From the NCBI GenBank assembly GCA_025716815.1, contig JAIXMN010000017.1:558001-622000 (forward strand): 64,000 bases of DNA. Direction: 5' to 3'. The position numbers and the translations under genes are program-made. The notes below the pieces were generated by a model, which did no database searches, was not told the origin of the DNA, and saw only the letters and a program-made list of their open reading frames with translations. Positions 48,601 to 60,728 of the stretch are shown piece by piece. Every line of letters starts with the position of its first letter. The first letter of the stretch is position 1. Origin of the DNA: Dichotomocladium elegans (Eukaryota > Mucoromycota > Mucoromycetes > Mucorales > Lichtheimiaceae).

Positions 48601-50337
48601 GCAGTTGTCGACAATGCTAGCAGTGTCCCAGAGATACCACCGCTCCCACCGGCTGCAGCTCAGCTGATTACGCATGCCGCGAGCAAGGTGCTCGGTGCTA
48701 CGCCGTCCTTTGAAGCTTTACCGTACGATATGACAACCCCCGCAGCAGTGCCCTCGACATCATCAAATTCAGAGCAAAGACAAAGCAAACGCAAGCTCTC
48801 GAAGAAGTTCACTAAGCTTTTCAAAGCACCTCAAACAGATAATGGCTGCAACAGCAACAACGACAAACCCCTCCCTAATAATGACTCTTCTGCCAGTACC
48901 AGTAGCCGTAGTAGTAGCGGCTCAACAGCGCCGGCAGCAACAACGACCGCCCCTCTTCCTCGAACATCTGTGACAGTAAAGGATGAGCTCTCGAGCAAGC
49001 TGGAAATCACGGATGAGCAGCTGCGTGCATTCCGTGAATATGGGCCCCAGCAGCAGCCAAAAAGCGTTCATTTACTGAGTCAGCTTGCTGCAGAGCTTAG
49101 GGATGACGATGAAGAGGAGCTCGAACTCCAGCTTCGTCGGCAGCGCGCGGACTCTATTGATGCAGGTCGGATGCTACAGCCCAGACGTATGGGCCCCATT
49201 TATTTGAGCCATCTGCCGGATGGTCTCGAGTCGAACGAAGCAGAGGCTGTGTCTATAGTGGAGATGGATGAGAGCGACAATGATGAAGGGCACAGCACGC
49301 CGACCCGGGGCCTGTCACTCAGGTCAAACCAGGTCCGGACCATGTCTATGGTTGTCGAGCCTGATGATCGGTATACGGCCATGATGATTTCCCCGGACGA
49401 GCCTAGCATAACGACAGCGCCACCTCCATCGTCACCATCAGCAGCTGTCCAACAGCAAATTTCGGCTGCACCGAAACATCAGGATAGCTTCATCCTATCA
49501 TACCACTCAACCAAAATTGTGGAGCAGTTCTGCTTGATTGAACGCCAGGTTCTCCTAAGCGTTGAATGGGAAGAGCTTATCGATTGTCGCTGGCGCAATG
49601 GCACGGCGGCAGCGCCATGTGGCGTGCAACAGCTGATTCAGAGATTTAACTCTGTCTGTCAATGGGTTGCCTCAGAAATTGTGTTGACCAAATCGGTGGA
49701 AGAACGAGCGGAGCTGGTACGCCAATATATTCGGATTGCTCAGGTAAAGAAAATGTAAACCAAGACGACATGACTATTAACCGCCCTTACCGTTTTCCAG
49801 AAATGCAAGGCGGTTTCCAACTTTGCAAGTCTTTTCCAGATCCTATTGGGACTCCAGTCACCGGCCATTGCACGGTTGCACAAGACGTGGGCTCTTGTGA
49901 GTCAAAACGACATGCGCCTCCTCGGACAATTGTCAGCCTTTACATCGCCAACGAAGAACTGGAAGAACATTCGGGACAGCATGTCTAGAGTTGCTGAAGA
50001 ATACGGCAACAAGCAAGAGGGCGAAAGCGATGAGGGCGGGTGTATCCCATTCCTGGGTATCTATCTGTCAGACTTGGTGTTCAATGCCGAGCTTCAGCCG
50101 TACATTGAGCCTGTGCAGCGTTCAGGAACATGCGATTCGCTCCTTCTGCAGCAACCGTTGGTCAATTTCCACAAGCACCGCACGACCGCCACGGTCATCA
50201 AGCGGGTCTTGACATTCCAGAATCTCGCACGAAGATACCCATTTACTCCCATACCCGAGCTCTACCGGCTATGTCACGAACTTCCCTCTCTCGACCTTGA
50301 TGCCATCCGTAAAAGAAGCTTGGAGATTGAGCCCTAG
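45698..50337 (+). CDS. Ras guanine-nucleotide exchange factor, 1465 aa
   Basis: Five exons: 45698-45750, 45807-47131, 47194-47329, 47397-49743 and 49801-50337. The total is 4398 nt with all phases consistent. The first about 440 residues are Ser/Thr/Asn-rich and probably disordered. A RasGEF_N domain spans about 455-560 (DYTFMTDFFLTYRTFISPTQ, LLTSFLNSLAQDP). About 600 residues of Pro/Ser/Gln-rich linker with basic clusters (RRLSRKSIERRR, KRKLSKKFTKLFK) follow. The catalytic CDC25-type RasGEF domain is at the C-terminus, about 1205-1450 (FILSYHSTKIVEQFCLIE, AVSNFASLFQILLGLQSPAI, LGIYLSDLVFNAEL, HRTTATVIKRVLTFQNLARRYPF). It should load GTP on a Ras or Rap-type GTPase at membranes. No SH3 or cyclic-nucleotide domain is seen, so the exact subfamily is open. 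Confidence 0.93.
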
Positions 50338-50525
50338 AAGGAAAACATTCCTGTTTCATTTTCCAACCAACTTGCCTTCGCCTAGTCGGACATCTCTTGC
50401 CGTAACATCGCTTTTAATAGCTATACCATGCACATACGCTTCTTACTTTGTTAGACCCAAACATAAGTATATATATTCAAATATTTATTTATCAAATACA
50501 TTCTGCTTTTCGAGCATTGTAGACT

Positions 50526-51137
50526 TCATGGAGGAGGAATGAGCTTCTTAAACTCTTTGAAATCGATAAGACCATCCTTATTAATGTCTGCCTCTTGCAT
50601 CATCTCTTTAAGCTCGTGGTCGTTCAGATTTTCACCGAGGCGGGACATGACTTCTTTGAGTTCCTCGATGCTGATAAATCCGTCCCCGTTCTTATCGAAT
50701 GCATTGAACACCTGGTTTAGCTCGTCACTTTCGTGATAGCTCAGACGTTTTCCGCTTTGCGGGAAGCTCTGTGCCCGTTTGGCGGCAGCACTCTCGTGGC
50801 GCGTGGAGTGATCCCTGCTGTGGAGATGGTCGGTCATCGCCAAGACAAACTCTTCAAAATCAATCTGACCATCATGATTGCGATCGACGGCTTGGATGAT
50901 GGCTTCAATCTCCTTGTCCGTCGCACCAACATTGAGACTCTTCAGAATGTCGCTAAACTCGGCTGCAGTGATCGAGCCATCGCCATCACGGTCATAGAGG
51001 CCGAAGGCTACATTTACGCGCAGGCGGAAATACGTGAAGCACGTAAACAATTATGAGGATTGGGCGAGGCTAATTGTGGCAATAATAAACTCACCTTGCT
51101 TTAAGGATTCACGTTCTTCGGGAGTAATGTCGCTCAT
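50526..51137 (-). CDS. Calmodulin-like four-EF-hand protein
   Basis: Two exons: 51137-51095 and 51007-50526. The total is 525 nt (174 aa). The first exon encodes MSDITPEERESLKQ and joins to AFGLYDRDGDGSITAAEF. Four EF-hand loops are complete: DRDGDGSITAAE, DRNHDGQIDFEE, DKNGDGFISIEE and DINKDGLIDFKE. Each keeps Asp at position 1 and Glu at position 12, so all four should bind calcium. It differs from true calmodulin (149 aa) by an extra stretch of about 25 residues in the central linker (HSRDHSTRHESAAAKRAQSF). Classical calmodulin is probably encoded elsewhere. It converges on the Ras GEF gene, 188 bp apart. Confidence 0.9.
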
Positions 51138-51712
51138 GTCGTGTGTCCCTCTCTCTCTCTCTTTTTACTACTTGGGTTCTGGGAGAGAAAGAAAAATAGG
51201 GTAGTTGATGTCGGGGGATGGAAAATGGTTTATGCATAAAACAACTCCACCCGGTTCTCTCTCTCTCTCTCTCTTTTCTCGCTCTCACTCTCCCCGCGCT
51301 TCCCCCCCCCAAGCCTCTTACTTCATGTCCACGTGCATCCCACAACAAATAATACGCACAAGCACTCATGCACGAATGCGCACAGGCTGCAATGAACCAA
51401 CACCTCCTTCCTGTGCTCCTATGATTATGTAAAGCCTGGATAGATATTCTACCAAACCCAAGGTCATGGGCACAAGGCGTCGTCGATCACCGATGCCAAA
51501 ATAGGTTTGATGGATGCGTTTGCGATCGTACATCTCGAATGCGTCATTGCTCGAAACGGGGGGTGGGCGATCGGAGATGAAATTTCGTGGACAAGATGAA
51601 ATAATCTCGCATAATATTTATACGAAATTGTTCGGATCTACTGATAGAAAAGATTTCGCTAGTCAACAGAAAGTATTATCCCATCCTCTTTACATTTTCA
51701 TAGGGAGATAAA

Positions 51713-52043
51713 CATGGCGGAAGTTGGTAGCGCGCCAGGGGCAAGGACAGGCAATGCCAGAAGCACGCTGAGGACACAATGGCGGGCACGAAACCGGCGA
51801 AAGGCACGGGCATCGGCAATTTATACCGGGTGAGCGCGGGGGACAGCGAAAAAATGGAGAGCACCTGGCGTGCGAGGCAATGCCGAAGCGACAAATAGGA
51901 ACTGGCACGGGCAACGCAAGACGCAAAATGCCATATCCGTGTTGGCCCCTCTTTCACGGCTCATCAAGTAACGGGGACGATTGATCAAGAACAGAAGATG
52001 TAAGATTCGAATAACAAGCAAGTCGATATAAAGATTCATCATC
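51713..52043. repeat. Dispersed repeat family B, copy 1
   Basis: Two blocks are shared with 60630-60728: CATGGCGGAAG followed by TTGGT and GCCAGG at the left, and GATTCG-ATAAC-AGCA-GTCGATATAAAGAT at the right. The distance between blocks is about 260 bp here and about 50 bp in the other copy, so one copy carries an indel. Inside there are several GGCACGGGCA/GGCAATGCC-like short direct repeats. Confidence 0.6.
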
Positions 52044-52049
52044 TTTTGC

Positions 52050-52177
52050 TGTGCATGCGACCCTTGCCTTGTCATCGCGCGTAATGATGTTTAGGCAAAA
52101 ACGCGACTTTTATTTTATGATCTTGCGACTTCAAAACTGCTACGATACGCCTTCAAGTTTGGAAACGGTGTATAACT
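52050..52177 (-). repeat. Terminal-repeat-like sequence of the Tc1-type element (copy 2)
   Basis: Aligns in the same orientation with 61424-61554 and inversely with 41093-41210. Shared blocks are GTGCATGCG, TTGTCAT..CGCG, GGCAAAA(A)CGCGAC, GATCTTGCG and GAAA-CG-TGTATAA. No transposase fragment is adjacent, so it is a solo end or an internally deleted relic. Confidence 0.6.
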
Positions 52178-52597
52178 CTTGTTCTATTCTTCCTCACCCT
52201 CTATTCGAACGTCCTGCATATGAATAGTCCCGATCACAGGGCAATCGACAACATCACATAGGGACAAGGGAAGATCATGAAGGAATGGGGAACAAATCCC
52301 TTCTAGATGCACCAGTTCCTGGTTTCAGACCTTTTGCGCATTCCGCTTCATTGCTGTATATCCCGCTTCCTCCGAAATCTGTTTATTGGTTATCATTTTC
52401 AACTCGTCAGTGATGATTCGCTGAAGTCGATTGCGTGCTATGGCGTCAACCTTTGTTGCTAGCCCACTTCCCATATGAATCATCGCCCATCTCACGAGTG
52501 CCTAAAGATCTTTTCGTTTGTATACCCTATATTGCATCTTTTCTCTTTCTCTCTCTATTCTTCCCGTATTCACGATCATCCTTCATTATATGAACAC

Positions 52598-55229
52598 ATG
52601 ATGTCGAGTATACCTCATCCACAACATATCATCCTCGATTACGAACCTATCGATTACTTTGCGCTCGTCAAACGATTTGCATGCAAGTTCCCACAATACC
52701 TCAAAACATACCTCTTCAGCTTCTTCCCTATTGTCACCTGGATACATCGGTACAATCTTACATGGCTTGTATCCGATGTCATTGCTGGAGTGACTACGGG
52801 TATTATCGTCGTCCCACAAGGCATGGGCTATGCAAAGATTGCTGAACTACCACCGGTAAAAAGACTACCATATCACATCCGCAAAAAGTCGTCGCCGGAT
52901 CAACTCACAACCATTCATTCAAAGGAATATGGCCTCTATTCGTCTTTTATCGGCCTTGCCGTCTATTGCATTTTCGGCACATCTAAAGATATCAGCATTG
53001 GCCCTACAGCGGTCATGTCACTTTTAGTTGGTCAAACTGTGTTGAAAGTGGCAGCGAGCAACCCGAATTACACCGGCCCCGAGGTTGCCGTAGCCATGGC
53101 ATTATTTGGCGGTATCATTGCGATTGGGATTGGCTGCGTTCGTCTTGGTATACTTGTTGATTTCATTCCAGGTAAATTGACTTGTTCCCTCCCCACAATC
53201 TTCTTTGAATTCGTTCAAAGTTATATTAAAAAAGAAATTGCAATAGAACCCGCCATTGCCGGCTTCATGTCTGGTTCAGCCATCACGATTGCCATTGGCC
53301 AATACCCGAAACTGTAAGTACGGTGAACTCCTTGTTAGAAAAAAAAATTGACCACCGTCGTTGACATTGCATAGTTTCGGCATGACAGGTGTCAACACCC
53401 ACGACGCGGCGTACCTTATCTTTGGCAATTTCTTTAAACATCTTCCGGATAGCCATCTCGATGTTGCATTCGGTCTGATTGGACTTGGCTTCCTCTACCT
53501 TGTGAAATGGGGCACAGCGCGCCTAACCAAGGCATATCCGCGGTATGAAAAAGCGCTCTTTTTTGCCAATATCATGCGCAACGGCGTGCTAGTCATCTTT
53601 GGCACGCTGATTGCCTTCTTGATTCATATCGGCAAGAGCAAATCGCCCATCCGCATTCTCGAGACCGTTCCGGCGGGCTTCCAGGCTATCGGCGTGCCTT
53701 CTGTCGACACAACCCTACTCTCAGAAATCGCAGGAACGCTTCCGTCGGTGGTGATCATCCTGATTCTGGAGCACGTGGCGATTGCCAAATCGTTTGGCCG
53801 TAAAAACAATTACAAGATCAACGCCGATCAGGAAATTGTTGCTATTGGCATTGCAAATGTGTTGGGATGTTTTTTTGGAGCGTATCCCAACACAGGCTCC
53901 TTTTCGCGCACGGCCATTGCGGCACGGAGCGGCGTGCGCACCCCGCTCGCCGGCGTTTTCTCTGCGGCGGTAGTGGTCCTTTGCCTGTACGCCCTCACCC
54001 CTGCGTTCTATTACATTCCAGATGCAATTCTTGCGGCTGTCATTATCCATGCTGTCCAGGACCTTGTGTCTGGTCCAAAGTTTGTCCAGCATCTGTGGCA
54101 CATTAATCCCCTCGAGCTGTTCACCTTCTTGTGCGGAGTTATTGTCACTTTTTTCACCTCGGTCGAGTATGGCATCTACGTCTCGGTTGGCCTGTCAATC
54201 TGCATCATGCTGGTCCGCATAGCCCGGCCCCGCTATGCTGTTCTAGGCAGGATTCCCATCCATCCGTATGACCCGAACCTCATGGAGGAACAACGAACAT
54301 TGACGGGCAGTACCAATGGCAACAGTGTTCAGGGCAACGGCGACGATATCGAAAAGAAAGCTTCTCAGCATCAGAACTACGTCTATGTGCGCGAGAACCA
54401 CCCCACACTTCGTGACGTGGTAGAGTTGCCACCTCCAGGCGTGCTGATATTCCGGTTTGACGAATCGCTCACGTACCCCAACTCCGGCTTCATCAGCGAT
54501 AAGATTATGCACTATGTACAGGACCACTACAGCTCCGGAGCGCCGCCGCCGACCTCCAAGGGCGAGCGCGCATGGAACGACCCATCACCGCTCGTGGAGA
54601 AAAGCGATGTCGCGGCCGTGATGGCGGCGCGCGAAGCATCCGGACGGCGTCTGAAGGCTATCGCGCTGGATTTCTCGGCCGTCAACCACCTTGACTCGAC
54701 AGGTGTTCAGGCATTGCTTGATCTCCGACTTGCCATCAACCGGTACGCAGGCCATGAGATCGAATGGCATTTTGCAAGCATCGCCACGCCCTTTATTCGG
54801 AACGCGCTCATCGTAGCAGGCTTTGGCAAGCAAAATGGACGCGAAACACACCTCTTCGAGGTGGTACCTGTCGTGCCAATAACTTCGACAGAGTCGCGAC
54901 CGTGCCAGCAGAGCGCGTCGTTGGAAAATCTCGCTTCGGATGAAAGGGCGTCTGAGAAGCGTTCGATGTATTGCGATAATAGCAGCAGCAGCAGCAGCTT
55001 CACGCAGCATTCTACGAAGGGCAACAGCGATACCTCTTCTTCGGCTGGTGGGGATACAGGGATCCGACCGGGCTCGACAACAGCGGTTATTGATATTGAT
55101 AGTCAAGGCACGGTATCTTATTATTATCCGCTCTTTCAGAGAGGAGTGCCTCTTGACCGATATCCATTCTTCCATTGGGACCTTGAAGATGCCGTCCGAG
55201 CGGCCACTTTTGCAGCAATGCGCAGCTAA
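52598..55229 (+). CDS. SulP-family sulfate permease
   Basis: Four exons: 52598-52855, 52925-53171, 53247-53313 and 53375-55229. The total is 2427 nt (808 aa). The start is the ATG ATG at 52598; an in-frame ATG at 52475 would add an unlikely leader. The membrane part (about residues 45-520) starts with the SulP signature DVIAGVTTGIIVVPQGMGYAKIA. Other family segments are FGTSKDISIGPTAVMSLLVG, PAIAGFMSGSAITIAIGQ, NVLGCFFGAYPNTGSFSRTA and VEYGIYVSVGLSI. The cytoplasmic STAS domain lies at about 560-700 (ALDFSAVNHLDSTGVQALLD). A Ser-rich C-terminal tail follows. It resembles plasma-membrane sulfate/proton symporters Sul1/Sul2. A vacuolar member cannot be excluded. Confidence 0.94.
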
Positions 55230-55718
55230 AATGGGAACTCAATCCAGCCTCATCTTCTTCCCTGTATATTTCTTTGTATTATATTTTTTTTCGTCCGAAA
55301 CTGATACCTCATTTTTCCTTTGCATATATTTTACAAGAAGCAAATAAACAACCTCCCCTTTTCCTGTAGACTGATGATTTTAATGTCGACAATTCACGCA
55401 TGCAGCACAATGACAAACATCAAAAGACAAGCCTTTTCGCCATCAAATACCTTCTGCATACCTGCTTGTTGTTGCTCATCCCCTTCAAAATAATTCTGCA
55501 GGCCACCCACAGAATCTATCAAACAGGTCACCATCATCCCTTTTCTACTCCCTCTTTCTACCTTCCCCCCCTCCTCCCTCTCTCCCCCCCCTCTCTCCCT
55601 CTCGCTCTCCGACCACATTGCAATCAATACTATAAATACAAGATCGTGGATGCGTTAGACGAGATCTATCCTTTCCTTCTCTCCTTTCTACTCCCCTCCA
55701 CTTGCCTTTCCTTTCTAC
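55230..55718. other. Promoter region of the aquaglyceroporin gene
   Basis: The 489-bp gap is dominated by a C/T-rich stretch at 55545-55615, typical of fungal promoters. No gene is seen. Confidence 0.5.
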
Positions 55719-56937
55719 ATGTTCGCCGTCCGTGGCCCTTCGCCGCCGCCGCCGTCTCCCTCGCACACCATCACCATACCATCTAACGCCTCCGATCCTA
55801 AATACCCATCTCCTTGGTCTGACACCATGGTCGATTTTGCAAAGAACGGCCACCGATTGCATGGAGAAGAGATCGTCATGCCTCATTATCCAGAATACGA
55901 CGATAATCCTTCTGTGTCTGACAACTATCATCGTCATGCGTCATCGCCGCAGGACGGATTTGTATTTCGCCTGCAACAACTCAGACATAATGCAAGCAAC
56001 AATGGAGGAGGCGAGCGGAGGCCTTCTTTGTTGCTTTGAAGGCTTACATTTCTTTTTTTTTGTTCCAGAATCGTGAATGCCTTGCCGAGTTTCTCGGCAC
56101 ATTGGTCCTCGTCTTACTTGTTAATGGGGTGTCGGCCTCGCAGGTCTTGAATGTTGCCGACAAGTCATGGTTAACGATGACCGTTGGAAATGGTACTGCC
56201 CGTTCTTAGCCTGTTTACTTGGGTTGCTAATACAAACGTGAAGGGATGGCGGTCATGTTTGGCATCAGTATATGCGGGCACATCTCTGTAGGTAGAAGCG
56301 CTTGAAACCGGACCTGCACCTGTTGTTGCTTACGTACGCATCTATGTACCAGGGTGCACACATGAACCCGGCCATCACGCTGACCTTGTGGCTGTTTGGC
56401 AGGTTTCCTCGCCGGAAGGTGCCGATATACTGCATTGCGCAGCTGCTCGGCGCTTTTCTGGGATCCGCAGTGCTTTATAGCATCATCTCGCCCGCCATCA
56501 GTGAGTTTGACGGCGGCGTGCGCCAGATCCTCGGCGAAAAGGGCTCTGCGGGCATCTTTGCCACCTACCCGCCCATCTACATCGGCACAGGCACGGCCAT
56601 TGCGTCAGAGGTCATCGGCACCGCCCTTCTGTGTCTCCTCGTCCATGCCACAGCCCACCCCTCCAACCAGCCCTTCAATTCTATCCAGGGCTGCATCGTT
56701 GCAGCAGGCGTCATGGCCATCTTGACCTCTCTTGGCTATACCTCCGGCTTCGCGCTCAATCCTGCCCGCGACATTGGCCCGCGCATCTTCACCGCGCTCG
56801 CCGGATGGGGTCCAGACGTCTTTTATGCCTTTGATTATTACGCACTCATCCCCACGCTCGCACCATTCCTAGGCGCCATCCTCGGCGGCCTTCTCTATCT
56901 CATCTTCATTGATCATGAACCCGTCTCGAATTGCTGA
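55719..56937 (+). CDS. Aquaglyceroporin (GlpF-type MIP channel)
   Basis: Exons 55719-55991, 56069-56192, 56244-56287 and 56353-56937 give 1026 nt (341 aa). The N-terminus of about 90 residues is hydrophilic (MVDFAKNGHRLHGEE, SVSDNYHRHASSPQDG). The channel starts with NRECLAEFLGTLVLVLLVNG. Both pore motifs are intact: GAHMNPAIT at about residue 152 and GFALNPARDIGPR at about 282. The Asp right after the second NPA-Arg marks the glycerol-conducting branch rather than strict water channels. It should pass glycerol and small solutes through the plasma membrane in osmoregulation. The first intron donor is uncertain: GC at 55992 keeps FRLQQLRHN, while GT at 55959 would shorten the N-terminus by 11 residues. 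Confidence 0.92.
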
Positions 56938-57959
56938 TTCATAACGTTTGCCGCCGCCCACACCCTCCCTATTCTCACTCTGTATATACATCATTTCATC
57001 AAAATCAAAAGGCCGCATGTGCTAAGAAATCTTTACGCAAGATGCACAAAAACTCGGCTATAAAAATATGAGTTATCCATTTCTTCAATGGTGTTGGTTG
57101 GTACGAGCACGGCTGCGCTGAGTCGATGGACTATGATGATGAGACTTGTGTTTCCGCGCCTGCGTGACATGTTTGCAGACGGCCCCTGTGATGAACGAAG
57201 TATGCTCTGCAGTATGCGCAGCGATAACTTGGCACACCGACCAAGACAAGATCAGACTGTTCGAGAGAGCTGCATGTCACAGACAAAAACCGGCAGAGGA
57301 TCCGTCATGAAACATGGAACCCCACCTGACCGGCGATCTCGGTTTTTACCGCCCCCCCCAAAACAGCCGGGCACGCGCGCGCGCATATGCAATCTTTTTT
57401 CATCTGTAGAAACAACAATGTAATTCGTTTTTTTTTTTTTCAAAGAAGCATGCAAACTCTGTAAAGACGCCTTGTGGCAAAAAAAGGACAGCGGGAAGGC
57501 TGTGTTCATCGCTGTGCGAGGGCTTTAACCAAACACACTTTAGAAACGGGCTGCTCAATAAAGATTGCAATGTGCCTGGAATGTATTCTGGAGTACATAC
57601 GTACATTGGACAGAGCGCGCATGGTTGTGGTCAATGTGAGATTCGGCCCACCCCCCCTTTCCTCAGTAGATAGACAAGCCCTGCCCTGCCCCCACACACT
57701 CGCAATGCTCTTCTCACCGAAACAAACACCTCGTCTGTGAACCGGACTCACATAGAACCGGTTGACTTCACGAACCTACGCTTTCCAATCTCATCCCTCT
57801 TCCATCCCCCCCCCCAAAAAAAAACGTGTGCCTGCATGAGCCATCCCTGCATTTCCTTCTGCGGTGTGATACCAACTTTATTTTATTGATCTATTGACAA
57901 GTCATGTGTTGCAGAATTCGGGTAGGATATAGAAACGAAGAAGTCTACAAAAGTTACAG
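56938..57959. other. Intergenic region between aquaglyceroporin and GDA1 3' ends
   Basis: About 1 kb between convergent genes with several homopolymer runs. Frames within it are short and unsupported. It should contain both 3' untranslated regions. Confidence 0.5.
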
Positions 57960-59747
57960 TTAATTGATTCGGCAGATCTGTGCTTCATCAATCATTGCAA
58001 TCGACGCGCCCAAGCACCAGCCCGTCTCAGCACCGCGGATCTTCTTTGCGGTGCGGACAAGGCGATCGGGGGGGATGTCATAGCCGATGCGAAGAAGACC
58101 GTGAATGTAGGTGAGGTCGAGGCAGTAGTCCTTTGTGTTCTGGAGCACCTCAAGCGCACCTGGGATGTGCCGGAAGGGCTGGGTATCGCCATCACAGACA
58201 CGGCGGGTGAGCTCGCCAAGCTCCTGCACGGAGAATTCGGAGGGCATTCCGAGTGGCTGGGTCAGATCGTAGAAGTATGAAAACACATACAGCTCGCGGC
58301 CGCTGAATGTGTCCGAGATCGAAGGCTGATACATGCCGTCAAACGCGCAAGGCGCTATCACACAGCTCTTGTCCTTGTTGAATACGCGTTCCACCACACC
58401 CCGGCACTCAGCATGGCCCGCTCCCGTCCCCGTAAGCGTCACAGTCTCGTTGCCTTGCTTCAGCACCTCCTGATGTCCCTCCGGAAGACAAGGGTGGTAT
58501 ACCCGTCCTGCATACTTGGCCTCTTCCTTCCAGAGTTCTATCATCTCTGCCTTTACGCGCTTGCGGGCCTCGTTCAGACCGTAGCCCAAATACGAGTGCT
58601 GGTAAAGCGTGTAGTCGCCTTCGCCATAGTTCAAGAGGTACTTGTGTTCGCCCTCGGCCATCTTGTCGTCCTGATCAAACGTCGGTTCAAAAACAATCTG
58701 CGTTGACGCTCCACCGAGATCAAAAACCGCTGCTGAATGTCCTCGCTGATTCTTACTGAGCTTACCCAGCAAATAATTGACGGTGATCCATGCATACACA
58801 CCTAAAAAGCAGACAATCCATAAGCATGCAAGTAGCCGCGCACATCTGTCTGTCTATCAAACGATTTACCTTCATCTTTGCCGTCCATGATCTCGACGCC
58901 GCGCTCACCGCCTGCGATCGGGAACGGGTACTGATCCTCGAGTCGTGTTCGTACTGCGTCGAGGATACGTTTGCTTTTACCCTCACCCAATAGTCGCAGT
59001 CCGGCAGTAGCCTTCAGCATGATGGGTGTGCAGTGATGAAGTTCTTTCGGCACATTCTGCAGCGCAACCTCCATCAATTCGTCGAGTGACTTTGCAGCTC
59101 CTTCGGGATCATTTTCATACGACGAAAGTCCGGGCTGGATCGGATAAAACACCTCGTCCTCTAGCTCCGGTTCTTCTCGGCAGTAGTTGAAGCGGTAGAC
59201 GTGGATGCGTGAGCCTGACGAACCAGCGTCAATCATGAGCGCATATTGGAGTAACGGTCGGCCAGGGTGCGGTGTCGTGCAATGCTCGGACGTTTGGCCA
59301 CTCGAGCTGCTGCTGCTACTACTACTGTCGGCACTGATGCTCGTGCTGGAAGACTCCACGGTCTGCTCGGTCTCCTTCTCTTCCTCCTCCACCGGCACGA
59401 CCTTTTGTTCTTCCTTTTCATCATCAGCGACCATCTGCTTATCATCGGTCTCGGTCTCCATGGCGGGTGCTGGCGGGGCTTGCGCCTGTGGCGAGGTCAC
59501 TTTTTTTTTAAAAAAAAAAAAAAAGGGGGGGAGGAGGTGGGTGGAAGGGAGGGAAAGCATATGCAATGAGTGTATTGCCGCATGTAGTCTGCTTTTGCTT
59601 TGCCCTACCTCGATCAGCGTCTGAAAGGTCTGAATTGAAGCCGCTGTACCGCTCATCGGGGAATAGCATATAGAGAAGCCCAAGAAGGCAGATGGCGCCG
59701 ATAACGCACTTTATAAGGAGCGATTTGCGTGCATTTGCAGTGTTCAT
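57960..59747 (-). CDS. GDA1: Golgi guanosine diphosphatase
   Basis: Three exons: 59747-59609, 59499-58870 and 58801-57960. The total is 1611 nt (536 aa). A type II signal anchor (LLIKCVIGAICLLGLLYMLF, about residues 9-28) is followed by an acidic, Ser-rich stem. The GDA1/CD39 apyrase core follows, with ACR1 DAGSSGSRIHVY (about 134), ACR2 LKATAGLRLL, ACR3 DEGVYAWITVNYLLG and ACR4 DLGGASTQIVFEP. The enzyme faces the Golgi lumen and hydrolyses GDP left by mannosyltransferases to GMP, which lets GDP-mannose exchange continue. The second intron acceptor sits at the end of a long poly-A/poly-T tract, where sequence length errors are possible, but the coding phases close. Confidence 0.95.
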
Positions 59748-60629
59748 CTTTGGTAACCTGCTTCGACGCCGTTCTTGCTTGATAAAAATGGAGCTTTGGC
59801 GCTGGTGAGATGAGGTAGGAAGAGGTGGATTATCTATAGGCAGCGCAATGATTGAAATGACGAGGGGAAGGGAGGAGAAGAAATTCTAAAATTACATTAT
59901 TATCGGACGTAGGATAAAACTGGAATCCAATTTCCGGGTATTTTTGTCCTGAAAGAAAGGAACCGCCATGCCAACGCGCTTGAGGAAATAGCCACATTGG
60001 TTAGAGGAGGGGGGGGAAAGAAATGCACTCTCATCTCTTGTTGAAAGCGTCTGGATGTAGCGGGTGAATAGATTGTATTTAGCAAGAAGCCTGTTAAATA
60101 GAGGATACACGAGGTATCTCTGAAACATTCTCACCCAATGGGCACCCCTCTGCGACTACTCCCAAATAGATATAGCTCGGTAAAAGACGTTGGCCGCAAC
60201 AGAAATCTTGCAAGTTTTTTAACCTCTTGAAGTATCGATACAATCCCCTGGAGGATGTGATTCACCATTTTGATTCCGCAGACCAAGTGAAAGACACCTA
60301 TGGCTAGGCGCAACGCACACACCCCACTGTTTGGATTCTTTGACCCCGGATTTGTTTTACGATCGCTGTTGTATGTATGCCATAACAATCTCTCAATCTG
60401 CTTTGAAAACAGCCCAGGTTCATCTCGTTCTTACATACGTATCCGAAGCCTCGTATCTGGTGTAGCGTTATCTGAGTAGATTACATCGACGCATTCTACC
60501 CAAAGTAAGTCTTCAGCGCAAAAATCTGCAACAGATGTCGTTAGTCAACATAAGACATCTCCTTTACTCTTTGACTTACCAACCCGGTTCACGCCAGACG
60601 TACGTATCCAGGTGTGCAAATGGCGATAA

Positions 60630-60728
60630 CCATGGCGGAAGATTGGTGGTGTGCCAGGAGCAGCCGCAGGACCAAGGACAGAAGGTGTTTGATTCGTATA
60701 ACCAGCACGTCGATATAAAGATACATAT
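60630..60728. repeat. Dispersed repeat family B, copy 2
   Basis: Shares the blocks described for 51713-52043 in the same orientation. On the minus strand both copies can be read as SLYR-A-Y-N-T-SVL, so similarity persists at protein level in one frame. Copy 2 is shorter by about 210 bp. Confidence 0.6.

Larger units (their letters stand above)
51138..52597. other. Intergenic region with two repeat remnants
   Basis: Left part holds the promoter of the calmodulin-like gene, with CT-rich tracts at 51150-51170 and 51255-51280. The middle holds repeat family B (51713-52043) and a terminal-repeat-like copy of the Tc1-type element (52050-52177), listed separately. The right part is the sulfate permease promoter. 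Confidence 0.6.
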
